Source of the DNA: Sphingomonas sp. So64.6b
Lineage (GTDB): Bacteria; Pseudomonadota; Alphaproteobacteria; Sphingomonadales; Sphingomonadaceae
DNA: 64,000 nucleotides
Reading direction: 5' to 3'
Assembly: GCF_014171475.1 (NCBI RefSeq)
Contig: NZ_CP048817.1
Span: 3,906,001 to 3,970,000, forward strand
Part shown: positions 25,551 through 35,920 of the stretch, in pieces
Layout: every line of letters starts with the position of its first letter
Position numbering within the stretch: the stretch's first letter is position 1
Program-made: the position numbers and the translations under genes
Notes under the pieces: generated by a model
What the model saw: only the letters and a program-made list of their open reading frames with translations
Told to the model about the DNA's origin: nothing
Databases searched by the model: none

Positions 25551-26851
25551 TATTCGCCTCCGGTCCCCGGAATCGCGCGCTCGCCGACGATCGACAGGCC
25601 ATAACCATCGAGGCCAACCAATGTGTGATGCGTATTGGTCAGTAACACCATGTCCTGCACGCCAAGCTCGGCGAGAATCTGCGCGCCGACGCCATAGTCG
25701 CGCAGTTCCTCGATCTCCGGCGCACCCGCGCCCTTGCCTTCACCACGCAGCTTGATGAAGCGCGACAGGCTGTCCTTCATCGGGCGGTTGATCACCACGA
25801 TCACGCCCGACCCGGCTTCCGCGATCATTTCCATCGATCGCGACAACAGGCCCGACCGCTCCGACGTCTCGCCAAACATGTCGACGAAATAGGATGCGGT
25901 ATGCATCCGTACGAGCGTCGGGGCTTCGGGATCGATATAGCCCTTCACCAGCGCGATCGTCTCATCGCCGCTGGCTTTGTTGAAGAAGGTCATCGCGCGC
26001 CAGTCGCCGCCCCATTTGCTCTCGAACACCATTTCCGCGCGCTTCTCGACCAGATGGTCGTGCTTGCGGCGATAGGCGATCAGGTCGCGGATCGTGCCCA
26101 TCTTCAGATTGTGCAGCCGGGCAAAGGCGACGAGGTCGTCCATCCGCGCCATGGTGCCGTCGTCCTTCATGATCTCGCAGATCACGCCCGACGGGTTGAG
26201 CCCGGCGAGCCGCGCGACATCGACAGCCGCCTCGGTATGGCCGGCACGGACCAGCACGCCGCCATCGCGTGCGACCAGCGGGAAGACATGGCCTGGAGTA
26301 ACAATGTCCTCCTTGCCCTTGCCCGCATCGATCGCGACCGAGATGGTACGCGCACGATCGGCGGCGGAAATGCCCGTGGTCACGCCCTCGCGTGCCTCGA
26401 TCGAGGTGGTGAAGGCGGTTTCGTGCCGCGTGCCATTGGCGCGGCTCATGAGTTCGAGACCGAGCGCGTCGACCCGCGTCTTGGTCATCGACAAACAGAT
26501 CAACCCGCGGCCGTGCGTCGCCATGAAATTGATCGCATCGGGCGTCGCCATCTGCGCCGGGATGATCAGATCGCCTTCATTTTCGCGGTCTTCGTCATCG
26601 ACCAGGATGAACATGCGTCCGTTGCGTGCTTCGTCAATGATCTCCTCGATCGAAACCAGAGCCGGCGTATCGTCATTCGAGAAGATGAAGGTCTCGAGCT
26701 TGCGCAATGTATCGGCGGTCGGGTTCCAGTCGGACTGGTCGAGATCCCGCAATGTGTTGGCATGAAGCCCCGCCGCACGGGCGAGGCCGGAACGCGACAT
26801 GCCACCATCAGTGACGAGGGCGCGCAGCTTTTCGATCAATTGGGTGCTCAT
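25550..26851 (-). CDS. ribB: HTH-RibB fused to a degenerate RibA half (RibBX-type)
   Basis: A 433-residue protein in three parts. Residues 1-60 look like an XRE-type helix-turn-helix (MSRSGLARAAGLHANTLRDL, then TADTLRKLETF). Residues about 67-262 are 3,4-dihydroxy-2-butanone-4-phosphate synthase, with the acidic motif VDDEDRENEGDLI (83-95) and the RAGHTEAAVD histidine (205), which make the four-carbon unit from ribulose 5-phosphate. Residues about 272-428 resemble GTP cyclohydrolase II, but the zinc cysteines are replaced (RMHTASYFVDMFGETSERSG), so this half should be inactive, as in RibBX proteins; YGVGAQIL is kept. A separate RibA must therefore exist elsewhere. Its own promoter with an ATCACAT/ATGTGAT palindrome lies just upstream, and no ribosome site is visible, suggesting leaderless mRNA. 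Confidence 0.9.
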   Translation of the reverse strand: MSTQLIEKLRALVTDGGMSRSGLARAAGLHANTLRDLDQSDWNPTADTLRKLETFIFSNDDTPALVSIEEIIDEARNGRMFILVDDEDRENEGDLIIPAQMATPDAINFMATHGRGLICLSMTKTRVDALGLELMSRANGTRHETAFTTSIEAREGVTTGISAADRARTISVAIDAGKGKEDIVTPGHVFPLVARDGGVLVRAGHTEAAVDVARLAGLNPSGVICEIMKDDGTMARMDDLVAFARLHNLKMGTIRDLIAYRRKHDHLVEKRAEMVFESKWGGDWRAMTFFNKASGDETIALVKGYIDPEAPTLVRMHTASYFVDMFGETSERSGLLSRSMEMIAEAGSGVIVVINRPMKDSLSRFIKLRGEGKGAGAPEIEELRDYGVGAQILAELGVQDMVLLTNTHHTLVGLDGYGLSIVGERAIPGTGGE

Positions 26852-26858
26852 GCGCCGA

Positions 26859-26901
26859 TCTAAATCACATCACAATGTGATCGTCAATAAACAAATCACA
26901 T
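26859..26901 (-). promoter_or_regulatory. Leaderless promoter with palindromic operator for HTH-ribBX
   Basis: On the minus strand, -35 TTGACG (26887-26882) and -10 TTTAGA (26864-26859) are 17 nt apart. The spacer is an inverted repeat, ATCACAT (26864-26870) and ATGTGAT (26875-26881). A third ATCACAT is at 26895-26901, 31 bp from the first in the same orientation. Transcription would start about at the ATG (26851). Confidence 0.65.
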
Positions 26902-26919
26902 TGCCGTGGCCATGAAAAA

Positions 26920-27537
26920 TCAGGTCGGCAGCAACTGTCGCATCCGGCCGAGATAACGTGCCAGCACATCGATCTCGATATTGATCGCATGGCCGGCCTC
27001 CAGCGTATCGAATGTGGTGACCGCGGCGGTATGCGGGATGATATTGACGCCGATCGTCACGCGACCATCATTGTCCTCCACCTCGTTCACGGTCAGCGAC
27101 ACGCCATCGAGCGTGATCGATCCCTTGGCTGCCACAAAGGGTGCGATATCGGGGCCCGCGGAAATGCGCACTCGTTTGGATCCCCCTTCGTCGGCAATCG
27201 ATACGACCTCGCCGATGCCATCGACATGACCGGTGACGATATGGCCGCCCAATTCTTCGCCCAGCCTCAGCGCGCGCTCCAGGTTGAGTCGCCGCCCCTC
27301 GGTCCATTGGCCTTGTGCTGTGCGGCTGATCGTTTCGGCCGAGACGTCGACCGCGAACCAGCCGGGCGCGCCGCTCGCGGACTTGTCGACCACCGTCAGA
27401 CACACGCCGGAGCATGAGATCGACGCACCGAGATCGACCGTATCCATGTCGTAAGCGGTCGCGATGCGCAGGCGCATATCGCCCTGCATCTCGATCGCCA
27501 TGATCGTGCCGATATCGGTGATGATGCCAGTGAACAT
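26920..27537 (-). CDS. ribE: Riboflavin synthase alpha subunit
   Basis: Dismutates two 6,7-dimethyl-8-ribityllumazine molecules to riboflavin. The 205-residue protein has the two tandem lumazine-binding barrels: MFTGIITDIG, CSGVCLTVVD and, in the second barrel, GHIVTGHVDGIG, GSITLDGVSLTVNEV and IGVNIIPHT. Its start directly follows the ribD stop (27538) without a gap, so ribD-ribE is one unit. A 68-nt gap with a promoter separates it from HTH-ribBX. Confidence 0.95.
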   Translation of the reverse strand: MFTGIITDIGTIMAIEMQGDMRLRIATAYDMDTVDLGASISCSGVCLTVVDKSASGAPGWFAVDVSAETISRTAQGQWTEGRRLNLERALRLGEELGGHIVTGHVDGIGEVVSIADEGGSKRVRISAGPDIAPFVAAKGSITLDGVSLTVNEVEDNDGRVTIGVNIIPHTAAVTTFDTLEAGHAINIEIDVLARYLGRMRQLLPT

Positions 27538-28503
27538 TCAGACGGGCTCCGCAACGCGCTTGTCAACCTGGCGCTCGTAGACTTCGAGCCGGTCGCTGCC
27601 AAGCATGCGGCTGTCGGCGAGCCACCACCGGCCGTGCGCGTCGGCCAGATCGCCGAGGCCGATGTCGGGTAGGGTGCGGCCGCCGCCGACAATGATCGGA
27701 GCACGGTAGAGCAACAGGCGATCGACCAAGTCGGCAGAGAGGAAAGCAGCTGCGGTTTGCACGCCGCCCTCTACGAGCAGGTGATCGACGCCCGAAAGTA
27801 CGGCAACCTGTTCTGGCGCGGCGATATGTTCCCAGCCATCTTCCGGTGCGGCCGACAACAGGATGCGGCGCGGGCTGCGCTGTTCGAGTCCGGCCAAGCG
27901 GACGTCGAGCACCGGCGAATCGGCTTGCCAGGTGCCGCGTCCGACCAGGATCGCCTCGTGCCGCGACCGCTCGAGATGGGCGTGAGCGCGCGCCTCGGGA
28001 CCGGTGATCCATCGGCTCGATCCGTCGGCCAGCGCGGTTGCACCGTCGAGCGACAGCGCCAGTTTCAACGTTACGAACGGCCGGCTAAGCGCCTGGCGCA
28101 ACAGGAATCCGGCAATCGAACGCCGTGCCTCGACCGCGCGAAGACCATTGGAGACCGCGATGCCGGCATCCCTCAGCCTGGCGATGCCAAGGCCGTCAGT
28201 GCGGGGATCGGGGTCGCGGATCGCAACCACGACGCGCGCCACGCCCGCGGCGATCAGCGAATCGGCGCAAGCCGGCCCGCGCGGCGAGGCATGTGCACAG
28301 GGTTCCAGCGTGACGTAACAGGTTGCACCGCGTGCATCGTCACCGGCCGCCGCCAGCGCCATCGCCTCGGCATGGGGGCGCCCGCCCGGCTGGGTCCAGC
28401 CGCGCCCGAGGACGCGCCCGTCGCTGACGATAACACAACCGACATTGGGATTGGGTGCGGTACGGCCGCGACCGCGCTCGGCAAGGGCGAGCGCGGCGGC
28501 CAT
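27538..28503 (-). CDS. ribD: Bifunctional pyrimidine deaminase/reductase RibD
   Basis: Catalyses deamination and side-chain reduction of 2,5-diamino-6-ribosylaminopyrimidinone phosphate. The N-terminal zinc deaminase has PHAEAMAL and CYVTLEPCAHASPRGPACADSL; the reductase half has ALSLDGATALADGSSRWITG and VEGGVQTAAAFL. The length of 321 residues is slightly short because the protein begins directly with MAAALALAERG; the frame is open a little further upstream but offers only non-standard starts, so a CTG start giving a few extra residues is possible. No FMN riboswitch was found upstream. Confidence 0.93.
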   Translation of the reverse strand: MAAALALAERGRGRTAPNPNVGCVIVSDGRVLGRGWTQPGGRPHAEAMALAAAGDDARGATCYVTLEPCAHASPRGPACADSLIAAGVARVVVAIRDPDPRTDGLGIARLRDAGIAVSNGLRAVEARRSIAGFLLRQALSRPFVTLKLALSLDGATALADGSSRWITGPEARAHAHLERSRHEAILVGRGTWQADSPVLDVRLAGLEQRSPRRILLSAAPEDGWEHIAAPEQVAVLSGVDHLLVEGGVQTAAAFLSADLVDRLLLYRAPIIVGGGRTLPDIGLGDLADAHGRWWLADSRMLGSDRLEVYERQVDKRVAEPV

Positions 28504-28547
28504 CCAGCGCGAATCGGCCCAACGCGACGCGGCTCGTATCGCCCCGC

Positions 28548-28907
28548 TCAGATGCCGATCTTTTCGAGCTTGTCGTTCAGCCGCTTGAATTCCTGCTGGG
28601 TCTTGACGCGCTGCGCCTCTTCATCGGCGCGGCGCTTGGCCTCGATCGGGCCGTCGATCTTCTGTTGCGCGCGAATTTCGGCATCGGTGCGCGATGCCGG
28701 CCATTGCTGAACATAGATGATGTTGGGCCGATAGACTCGCTCTTCGCGGCTATCGATCGTGAAGCCGACCAGGATCGTACCGAACAGCGCGACCGACAGC
28801 AGCAGGAAACCCAGTTCGTGCGGCCGGCGCTCGCGCATAAAGCCACGCAGGTCGGTGACCGCGCGGAAAATATTGAAATGGCCAAGGACGGATTTGGTGA
28901 ACTTCAT
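28548..28907 (-). CDS. Hypothetical single-helix membrane protein with coiled coil
   Basis: Not recognised. The 119-residue protein has a basic N-terminus, one transmembrane helix at about residues 33-51 (LGFLLLSVALFGTILVGFTI) and a C-terminal charged helical region rich in E, R, K and Q (about 75-115), likely a coiled coil in the periplasm. It lies 44 nt upstream of ribD on the same strand and may be co-transcribed with it. Codon use looks normal for the region. Confidence 0.65.
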   Translation of the reverse strand: MKFTKSVLGHFNIFRAVTDLRGFMRERRPHELGFLLLSVALFGTILVGFTIDSREERVYRPNIIYVQQWPASRTDAEIRAQQKIDGPIEAKRRADEEAQRVKTQQEFKRLNDKLEKIGI

Positions 28908-28963
28908 GCGCGCAAAGATAGGCGCGCGCGGGCGGCGATGCCAGCCCCGCGCGCCTCACCCAT

Positions 28964-29632
28964 TCAACCGTCCTCGTCGAGCCGGAAGCTGACGCTCAGG
29001 ATTTGCCAGGATTCCTGCGGCACCCCATCGCGGGTCGCCGGCTTGAAGCGCCATTTGTTCAATGCCTGGCGCTCGGTCACTTCGAAAAAGGCGTCACTCG
29101 CTGCGCTGACCTTCTCGACTTGCTTCACCCGGCCATCGGTGCCGATCAGCACGCGGACCACGACGCGCCCTTCATTGCCCGCACGCCGCTCGGCAGGCGG
29201 GTAGATCGGCTGGAACGCATTGGCGTATCTCGAGTCGCGCGTTGCGCCAGTCAGCGTAGGTATGTGGACCGGCACGTACGGCGCCGGGCCCGTGCCAGTC
29301 GCTGTTCCCTCCGGGACACCAGGATCGAGCGATGTAGTGCCGACCAATTCGGTCATATCCGCACTGCGCGGCATGATCGTATCGGGAATGAATGGCCGTT
29401 CGACTACCGGCTGAGTCAATTTCGGTTCGATCTTCGGTTCGATTTTCTTGATCGGCTCGATCGGCGGCGGATCCGGAAGCGGAATATTTCGCCCCTCGAA
29501 TATCGGATCCACTTGGGTAATAATCTCCGGCGCCGAGAAGATCAGCGCGGCGAGGATCGCGCCGTTCAATCCGATCGCGACACTGAGCGAACCGGGCTTG
29601 ATCCCGGTCTTGCCATATCGATCCGCGTACAT
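28964..29632 (-). CDS. tonB: TonB family energy transducer
   Basis: Periplasm-spanning protein that passes proton-motive energy to outer-membrane receptors. The 222-residue protein has one N-terminal helix (about 17-36), a proline/lysine-rich spacer (PLPDPPPIEPIKKIEPKIEP) and a C-terminal TonB domain with PIYPPAERRAGNEGRVVVRV and RQALNKWRFKPAT. Sphingomonads carry several TonB paralogues, so this is one of a set. exbB/exbD genes are not adjacent. The nearby TonB-dependent receptor is 8 kb away. Confidence 0.9.
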   Translation of the reverse strand: MYADRYGKTGIKPGSLSVAIGLNGAILAALIFSAPEIITQVDPIFEGRNIPLPDPPPIEPIKKIEPKIEPKLTQPVVERPFIPDTIMPRSADMTELVGTTSLDPGVPEGTATGTGPAPYVPVHIPTLTGATRDSRYANAFQPIYPPAERRAGNEGRVVVRVLIGTDGRVKQVEKVSAASDAFFEVTERQALNKWRFKPATRDGVPQESWQILSVSFRLDEDG

Positions 29633-29748
29633 TGGCCGTCTCCATCATCTCCTTGAGGGGCTCCAACCGGTCTATTGCCGGATTATAGGGCGATGATACA
29701 TCATCTCTGATTGGGCGCAAGGATATAATATTACCTGCCGAATAGCGG

Positions 29749-31074
29749 TTATCGGGAGAGGCGCGCCATACTGCGGTCACGGCCGATCAGCGGCAGCAAA
29801 GCAGCCATGTCGGGCCCATGATCGCGACCTGTCAGCGCGCGGCGCAGCGGCAGGAACAGGGCTTTACCACCGCGCCCGCTTGACGCTTTCAGCGCGGCGG
29901 TCAGCGCGTGCCAAGGGTCGGCGCTCCAGTCGAGATCGGCCGCGACTCGCGCCGCCTCAGCCAGGAAATCGCGGTCGGCATCCTCGACCACCGAATCGAT
30001 CGGCCCCTCGATCACGTGCCACCAATCGGCCGAATCGGCGACGATCGCGAGATTGGGGCGCACCGCTGCCCATTCCGCGCGGCCCATGCCGGCCGGTAGC
30101 CGGCCGGCGACGATGTCGAAATCCAGGCCATGGATGAGACGCGTATTGAGCGCGGCGAGTTCGGCATCGTCGAAACGCGCCGGCGCGCGACCGAATCGGG
30201 CGAAATCGAAGCTCTCGATCAAGGGCGCCACATCGGCGATCGGCTCGACCGGATCGCTGGTCCCCAATCGCGCGAGCAAAGCACGGATCGCCTGCGGCTC
30301 GATACCCTTTTCGCGAAACGAATCGACGCCGAGCGAGCCGAGACGCTTCGACAATTTTCCTTCGCTACCGACCAGCAACGCCTCATGCGCAAATGCGGGC
30401 GGAGTCGCACCCATCGCGGCGAACATCTGCAATTGCAGCGCGGTGTTCGACACATGATCCTCACCGCGCACGACATGAGTCACGCCCATATCCGCATCGT
30501 CGATCGCCGAGGGCAGCATATAAAGCCAGGACCCATCGGCGCGGCGGATCACCGGGTCGCTCATCGTCGCAGCATCGAAGCGCTGATGCCCGCGGATGAG
30601 ATCATCCCATTCGATCGGCAAGGAATGATCGAGCTTGAAGCGCCAGTGCGGGCGAAGACCGTCGGCCTCCAGCGCGGCACGATCGCTGTCGCTCAGCGCC
30701 AGCGCGGCGCGATCATAGATCGGCGGCAAACCGCGACCGGCGGCGATCTTGCGCTTCAGATCCAGTTCCTGCGCGGTCTCATAAGCGGGGTAAACATGAC
30801 CGGCGTCGCGCAGCGCCGTGAAACGCGCCTCATACAATGCGAAGCGCGCCGATTGCCGCTCCTCGCCGTCGCGCGCCAGGCCGAGCCAGTCGAGATCGGC
30901 GCGGATCGCGGTGACGAACGCCTCTTCGCTGCGCTCCGCATCGGTATCGTCGATGCGCAGCCAGAATTGCCCGCCATTCTTCTGTGCCCACAACCAATTG
31001 TGGAGCGCGGTGCGAATATTGCCGACGTGCAGGTTTCCAGTCGGGCTGGGGGCGAAACGGGTGATGACGGTCAT
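29749..31074 (-). CDS. gltX: Glutamate--tRNA ligase
   Basis: Class I aminoacyl-tRNA synthetase that charges tRNA-Glu (and often tRNA-Gln in bacteria with the amidotransferase route). The HIGH-like motif is PSPTGNLHVGNIRTAL (residues about 9-24) and the KMSKS-like motif is EGKLSKRLG. The start is ATG 31074; the longer frame overlaps prs upstream and is not real. At 441 residues it is short for GltX. Many alphaproteobacteria have two GluRS copies, one preferring tRNA-Gln; the sequence alone does not say which this is. It is divergent from prs. Confidence 0.93.
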   Translation of the reverse strand: MTVITRFAPSPTGNLHVGNIRTALHNWLWAQKNGGQFWLRIDDTDAERSEEAFVTAIRADLDWLGLARDGEERQSARFALYEARFTALRDAGHVYPAYETAQELDLKRKIAAGRGLPPIYDRAALALSDSDRAALEADGLRPHWRFKLDHSLPIEWDDLIRGHQRFDAATMSDPVIRRADGSWLYMLPSAIDDADMGVTHVVRGEDHVSNTALQLQMFAAMGATPPAFAHEALLVGSEGKLSKRLGSLGVDSFREKGIEPQAIRALLARLGTSDPVEPIADVAPLIESFDFARFGRAPARFDDAELAALNTRLIHGLDFDIVAGRLPAGMGRAEWAAVRPNLAIVADSADWWHVIEGPIDSVVEDADRDFLAEAARVAADLDWSADPWHALTAALKASSGRGGKALFLPLRRALTGRDHGPDMAALLPLIGRDRSMARLSR

Positions 31075-31208
31075 GCAAAGCGCCTTAGCCGCGCACGCCG
31101 CGCCGTGCCAGCTTGTGCATTTGGCCGTCACGAAATCGTCACGCCCCTTTCGCCATGCGCAAGTGCTGGCTAAGAGCCGCTTCATCGGGGTCGCGGGAGT
31201 TCGTCGAG

Positions 31209-32144
31209 ATGAAATTATTGACCGGCAATTCAAACCTGCCGCTGGCGCGCGATGTCGCGGCCTATCTCGAGATTCCGTTGACCGAGGCGAGCGTGCGGCG
31301 CTTCGCCGACGAGGAAGTATTCGTCGAGATCCATGAGAATGTCCGCGGTGAGGACGTGTTCGTACTGCAATCGACTGGGTATCCGGCGAACGACAATCTG
31401 ATGGAGCTGCTGATCTGCATCGATGCGCTGAAGCGTGCATCGGCCAAGCGCATCACCGCCGTCGTGCCCTATTTCGGCTATGCCCGGCAGGACCGCAAAC
31501 CCGGGCCGCGCACACCCATCTCGGCCAAGCTGGTCGCCAATCTGATCACCGTTGCGGGTGCCGACCGCGTACTCTCGATCGATCTTCATGCCGGGCAGAT
31601 CCAGGGCTTCTTCGATATCCCGACCGACAATCTCTACGGCGCGCCAGTGATGTCGGCGGATATCCTGACCCGTTTCGGCGACAAGAACATCATGATCGTG
31701 TCGCCCGACGTCGGCGGCGTGGTGCGCGCTCGCGCATTGGCCAAGCGGCTCAACAACGCGCCGCTGGCAATCGTCGACAAGCGTCGCGAGCGCGCCGGCG
31801 AATCGGAGGTGATGAACATCATTGGTGAGGTCGAGGGCCGCTTCTGCATCCTGATCGACGATATCGTCGATTCGGCCGGCACCTTGTGCAACGCCGCCGC
31901 GGCGCTGAAGGAAGCGGGCGCCGAGGGCGTCGTCGCTTATGTCACGCACGGCGTGCTGTCGGGTGGCGCGGTCGCGCGGGTCGAAGGATCCGAGCTCGAG
32001 GAACTGGTGATCACCGATTCGATCGGCAGCCATGAGGTGATCAAGAACGCCAAGCGCATTCGCCATCTGACCATCGCGCCGCTGCTCGGCGAAGCGATCA
32101 AGCGGATCGCGGATGAAAGCTCGGTGTCTTCGCTGTTCGACTAA
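31209..32144 (+). CDS. prs: Ribose-phosphate pyrophosphokinase
   Basis: Makes PRPP from ribose 5-phosphate and ATP, the precursor for nucleotides, histidine and tryptophan. The 311-residue protein shows [31 protein letters not shown], the catalytic loop region [14 protein letters not shown] and the PRPP loop [15 protein letters not shown]. The start ATG 31209 is chosen by family alignment (MKLLTGNSN); a longer in-frame reading begins with TTG and is unlikely. Confidence 0.97.
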   Translation: MKLLTGNSNLPLARDVAAYLEIPLTEASVRRFADEEVFVEIHENVRGEDVFVLQSTGYPANDNLMELLICIDALKRASAKRITAVVPYFGYARQDRKPGPRTPISAKLVANLITVAGADRVLSIDLHAGQIQGFFDIPTDNLYGAPVMSADILTRFGDKNIMIVSPDVGGVVRARALAKRLNNAPLAIVDKRRERAGESEVMNIIGEVEGRFCILIDDIVDSAGTLCNAAAALKEAGAEGVVAYVTHGVLSGGAVARVEGSELEELVITDSIGSHEVIKNAKRIRHLTIAPLLGEAIKRIADESSVSSLFD

Positions 32145-32175
32145 GCGCTCAGCGACGGAATTCTCAACCTCCAGA

Positions 32176-32925
32176 TCAGGTCAGCGCATCCCAGATGAGC
32201 TTGGCCCCGACCAGCATCATCAGCACATAGATCGCGGCGTAGAAACGGTCCGGCGCGATGCGGCGCACGAGCCAGACGCCGGCCAAGGTCGATGCGATCG
32301 CTACCGGTAACAGCATCGCCGCGGTCACGAGATTGTCGTGGCTGAACTGGCCGAGCGCCCAATAGGCCGGCACCTTCGCCCAATTGACGATCGCAAAGAA
32401 GATCGCGGTGGTACCGACCAGCACATCGCGGTCGAGCCGGCGGGGCAGGACCCAGACCTGAAAGGGCGGCTGTCCGGCATGGGCGATCTGGCTGGTGAAG
32501 CCCGAGGCGATTCCGCACAGCGCCCCGACCCAGCCGGGCGAGCGCGAGGATGCGCGCAGCATGCCGCCGCGTTCGACCCAAAGGCGGTAACCGCCGAACA
32601 GCAACGAGATCGCGCCGACCAGACCGAGCACCGCATCGGCCGATACCTGCGCCGCGAAAAAATAACCGAGCAATATGCCAAGCGCCGCACCGGGCAGCAT
32701 CCAGGCGATCACGTACCGATCCCAGGTCTTGCGGAACGCCCACACGCCGACCACGTCCTGCACGATCAGGATCGGCAACAGGATTGCCGCCGCTCGCACC
32801 GGCGAGATCGCCAGCGCCATCATCGGCAGCGACAGCGCGCCCATGCCGGCGAACCCGCCCTTGGACAGGCCGAGCAGGATCACGGCGGGCACCGCGAGCG
32901 CGAAGAACAGGGTGGAGTCGGTCAA
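32176..32925 (-). CDS. TSUP (TauE/SafE) family permease
   Basis: A 249-residue inner-membrane protein with about eight helices of the TSUP/TauE/SafE family, whose members move sulfite, sulfoacetate or other organic anions. Typical features are the first-helix GLSKGGFAGMGALSLP and the second-half ASGFTSQIAHAGQPPFQVWVLP. The start is TTG 32925, overlapping the crtZ stop by 4 nt (TTGA), so translation is coupled. Substrate unknown. Confidence 0.87.
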   Translation of the reverse strand: MTDSTLFFALAVPAVILLGLSKGGFAGMGALSLPMMALAISPVRAAAILLPILIVQDVVGVWAFRKTWDRYVIAWMLPGAALGILLGYFFAAQVSADAVLGLVGAISLLFGGYRLWVERGGMLRASSRSPGWVGALCGIASGFTSQIAHAGQPPFQVWVLPRRLDRDVLVGTTAIFFAIVNWAKVPAYWALGQFSHDNLVTAAMLLPVAIASTLAGVWLVRRIAPDRFYAAIYVLMMLVGAKLIWDALT

Positions 32926-33443
32926 TCGACGGGGACGGCATCCGGCCGCGAGACGGGCGCGCGGACGCCGGCATGCGAGCGGCGCTTGAGTTCGGCCTTC
33001 AGTGCCTCGGGTTTGGGCGCCCAGAGGAAACCGAAACTGACCGTGCCGGCCTTGGTCTCGACCACATGATGCAACCGGTGCGCCTGGATGATGCGCTTCA
33101 TATAGGATGATCTCGGCAGATAGCGCGTCGCGATGCGGCGATGGACGATCACATCATGAAAGCCGAAATAGATCGCGCCATAGCCGGCGATGCCCGCGCC
33201 GATCCAGGTGAAGCCCGGCCACCAGCCGAGTTGCGCGCCACCAAGCAGCAGCACGAAGGACGGCACTGCGAAGATCACCGCATAGAGATCGTTCAATTCC
33301 CAATTGCCGGTGCGCGGGCGATGATGGCTTTCGTGCAGGAACCAGCCGAACCCATGCATCACCCAGCGATGCGCGACATAGGCGACGAGCTCCATCGCCA
33401 GGATCGTCGCGAAAAACAGCGGCAGGCCGGTTGTCCAGTGCAT
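32922..33443 (-). CDS. crtZ: Beta-carotene hydroxylase CrtZ
   Basis: Membrane di-iron hydroxylase that converts beta-carotene to zeaxanthin. The 173-residue protein has four hydrophobic segments and the histidine clusters HRWVMH, HESHH, FHDVIVHRR and HRLHH of the fatty acid hydroxylase/CrtZ family. Length is as expected. No other carotenoid genes are in the window; in sphingomonads crtZ is often unlinked from the crt cluster. It is co-translated with the TSUP permease, an association without known meaning. Confidence 0.93.
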   Translation of the reverse strand: MHWTTGLPLFFATILAMELVAYVAHRWVMHGFGWFLHESHHRPRTGNWELNDLYAVIFAVPSFVLLLGGAQLGWWPGFTWIGAGIAGYGAIYFGFHDVIVHRRIATRYLPRSSYMKRIIQAHRLHHVVETKAGTVSFGFLWAPKPEALKAELKRRSHAGVRAPVSRPDAVPVD

Positions 33444-33490
33444 GGCACGCGATATAGCGGGGGGACGGGCTTATTGCGAGGTGCCTCGAG

Positions 33491-33814
33491 ATGACGCTAC
33501 CGGAGTCTTCCATTCGTTCGGGGCTGATGTTGGCATTTGCGCTGGCCCTCGCCGCGTGTTCAAGCCCGGAGACGCTCACGCGCGATGGCCTTATCAATGC
33601 CGGCGTGCCGCAGCCGGTCGCCCGCTGCATGGCGGGGCGGATGGTCGACCGGCTCTCGCTGCTGCAGCTGCGCCGCCTGTCGGCGCTGGGCAAGGCGAAG
33701 CAATCGCGCGATCTCGAACAACTCCTTCACCGCGTCCGCTCGCTCAATGATCCGCAGATCCTGAGCGTGACGACCAGTTCGGCAGCGCTTTGTGCCGTCG
33801 GGCTCGGCGGCTGA
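33491..33814 (+). CDS. Small hypothetical lipoprotein
   Basis: A 107-residue protein with a signal peptide ending in a lipobox (LALAACSS, Cys near 23), so probably an outer- or inner-membrane lipoprotein. The rest is helical and soluble, with two further cysteines (CMAGRM and ALCAVGLGG). Not recognised beyond this. It is divergent from crtZ and ends 114 nt before sucC. Confidence 0.65.
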   Translation: MTLPESSIRSGLMLAFALALAACSSPETLTRDGLINAGVPQPVARCMAGRMVDRLSLLQLRRLSALGKAKQSRDLEQLLHRVRSLNDPQILSVTTSSAALCAVGLGG

Positions 33815-33928
33815 GCCCAGACGACTAGTGTCCACGCCAAGGGGTGGATTCACTTGACGTGCTGTGCTTAAGGCCCCTTGCAACATTGATTTTGCGACAT
33901 CGATTTTCCTGAAGAGGCGCCCGCCCCC

Positions 33929-35128
<1,200 letters not shown>

Positions 35129-35173
35129 GCGTTTCCTCCCCAGGAACGCATTAGGTCACACGGAGAAGATGCA

Positions 35174-35920
35174 ATGAAGGTGCTGGTGCCGGTCAAGCGG
35201 GTGCTTGACTATAACGTGAAACCCCGCGTGAAAGCGGACGGGACGGGCGTCGATCTGGCGAACGTCAAGATGAGCATGAACCCGTTCGATGAGATCGCGG
35301 TCGAGGAAGCCATCCGCCTGAAAGACAAGGGTGTCACAGAGATCGTCGTCGTGTCGATCGGTGAGCAAAAGGCGCAGGAAACGCTGCGCACTGCACTCGC
35401 CATGGGTGCCGACCGTGCGATCCTGATCGTCTCGGACGAGAAGGTCGAGCCGCTGGGCGTGGCCAAGCTGCTCGCCAAGATCGTCGAGGAAGAGAAGCCC
35501 GACCTGGTGATCCTCGGCAAACAGGCGATCGACGACGACAACAACCAGACCGGCCAGATGCTCGCCGGCCTGCTCGGCGTCGGCCAGGCGACTTTCGCGT
35601 CGAAGGTCGAGCTCGCGTCGGACAGCGTCACGGTGACGCGCGAAGTCGATGGCGGCTCGGAGACTGAGAAGCTCTCGCTTCCCGCGATCATCACCACCGA
35701 TCTGCGCCTCAACGAGCCGCGCTATGCGTCGCTGCCCAACATCATGAAGGCCAAGTCCAAGCCGCTCGCGCAAAAGACCCCGGCCGATTACGGCGTCGAT
35801 GTCTCCCCGCGCCTGACCACGCTGAAAGTGGTCGAGCCGGCCAAGCGCACCGCCGGCGTCAAGGTCGCCGATGTCGATGAGCTGGTGGCTAAACTCAAGG
35901 CGATGGGAGTTGCCCAATGA
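35174..35920 (+). CDS. etfB: Electron transfer flavoprotein subunit beta
   Basis: AMP-binding subunit of ETF, which passes electrons from acyl-CoA and other dehydrogenases to ETF-ubiquinone oxidoreductase. The 248-residue protein begins [18 protein letters not shown] and has [27 protein letters not shown] and the family signature near [18 protein letters not shown]. It overlaps etfA by 4 nt (ATGA). Confidence 0.97.
   Translation: MKVLVPVKRVLDYNVKPRVKADGTGVDLANVKMSMNPFDEIAVEEAIRLKDKGVTEIVVVSIGEQKAQETLRTALAMGADRAILIVSDEKVEPLGVAKLLAKIVEEEKPDLVILGKQAIDDDNNQTGQMLAGLLGVGQATFASKVELASDSVTVTREVDGGSETEKLSLPAIITTDLRLNEPRYASLPNIMKAKSKPLAQKTPADYGVDVSPRLTTLKVVEPAKRTAGVKVADVDELVAKLKAMGVAQ

Noticed and set aside
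28504..28547. FMN riboswitch before ribD
   Set aside because: The 44-nt gap is far too short for an RFN element and no conserved core was seen; the upstream gene is too close.
33853..33928. sigma-70 promoter before sucC from the CTTGAC at 33853
   Set aside because: No acceptable -10 at 16-18 nt spacing; the -35 match may be chance.
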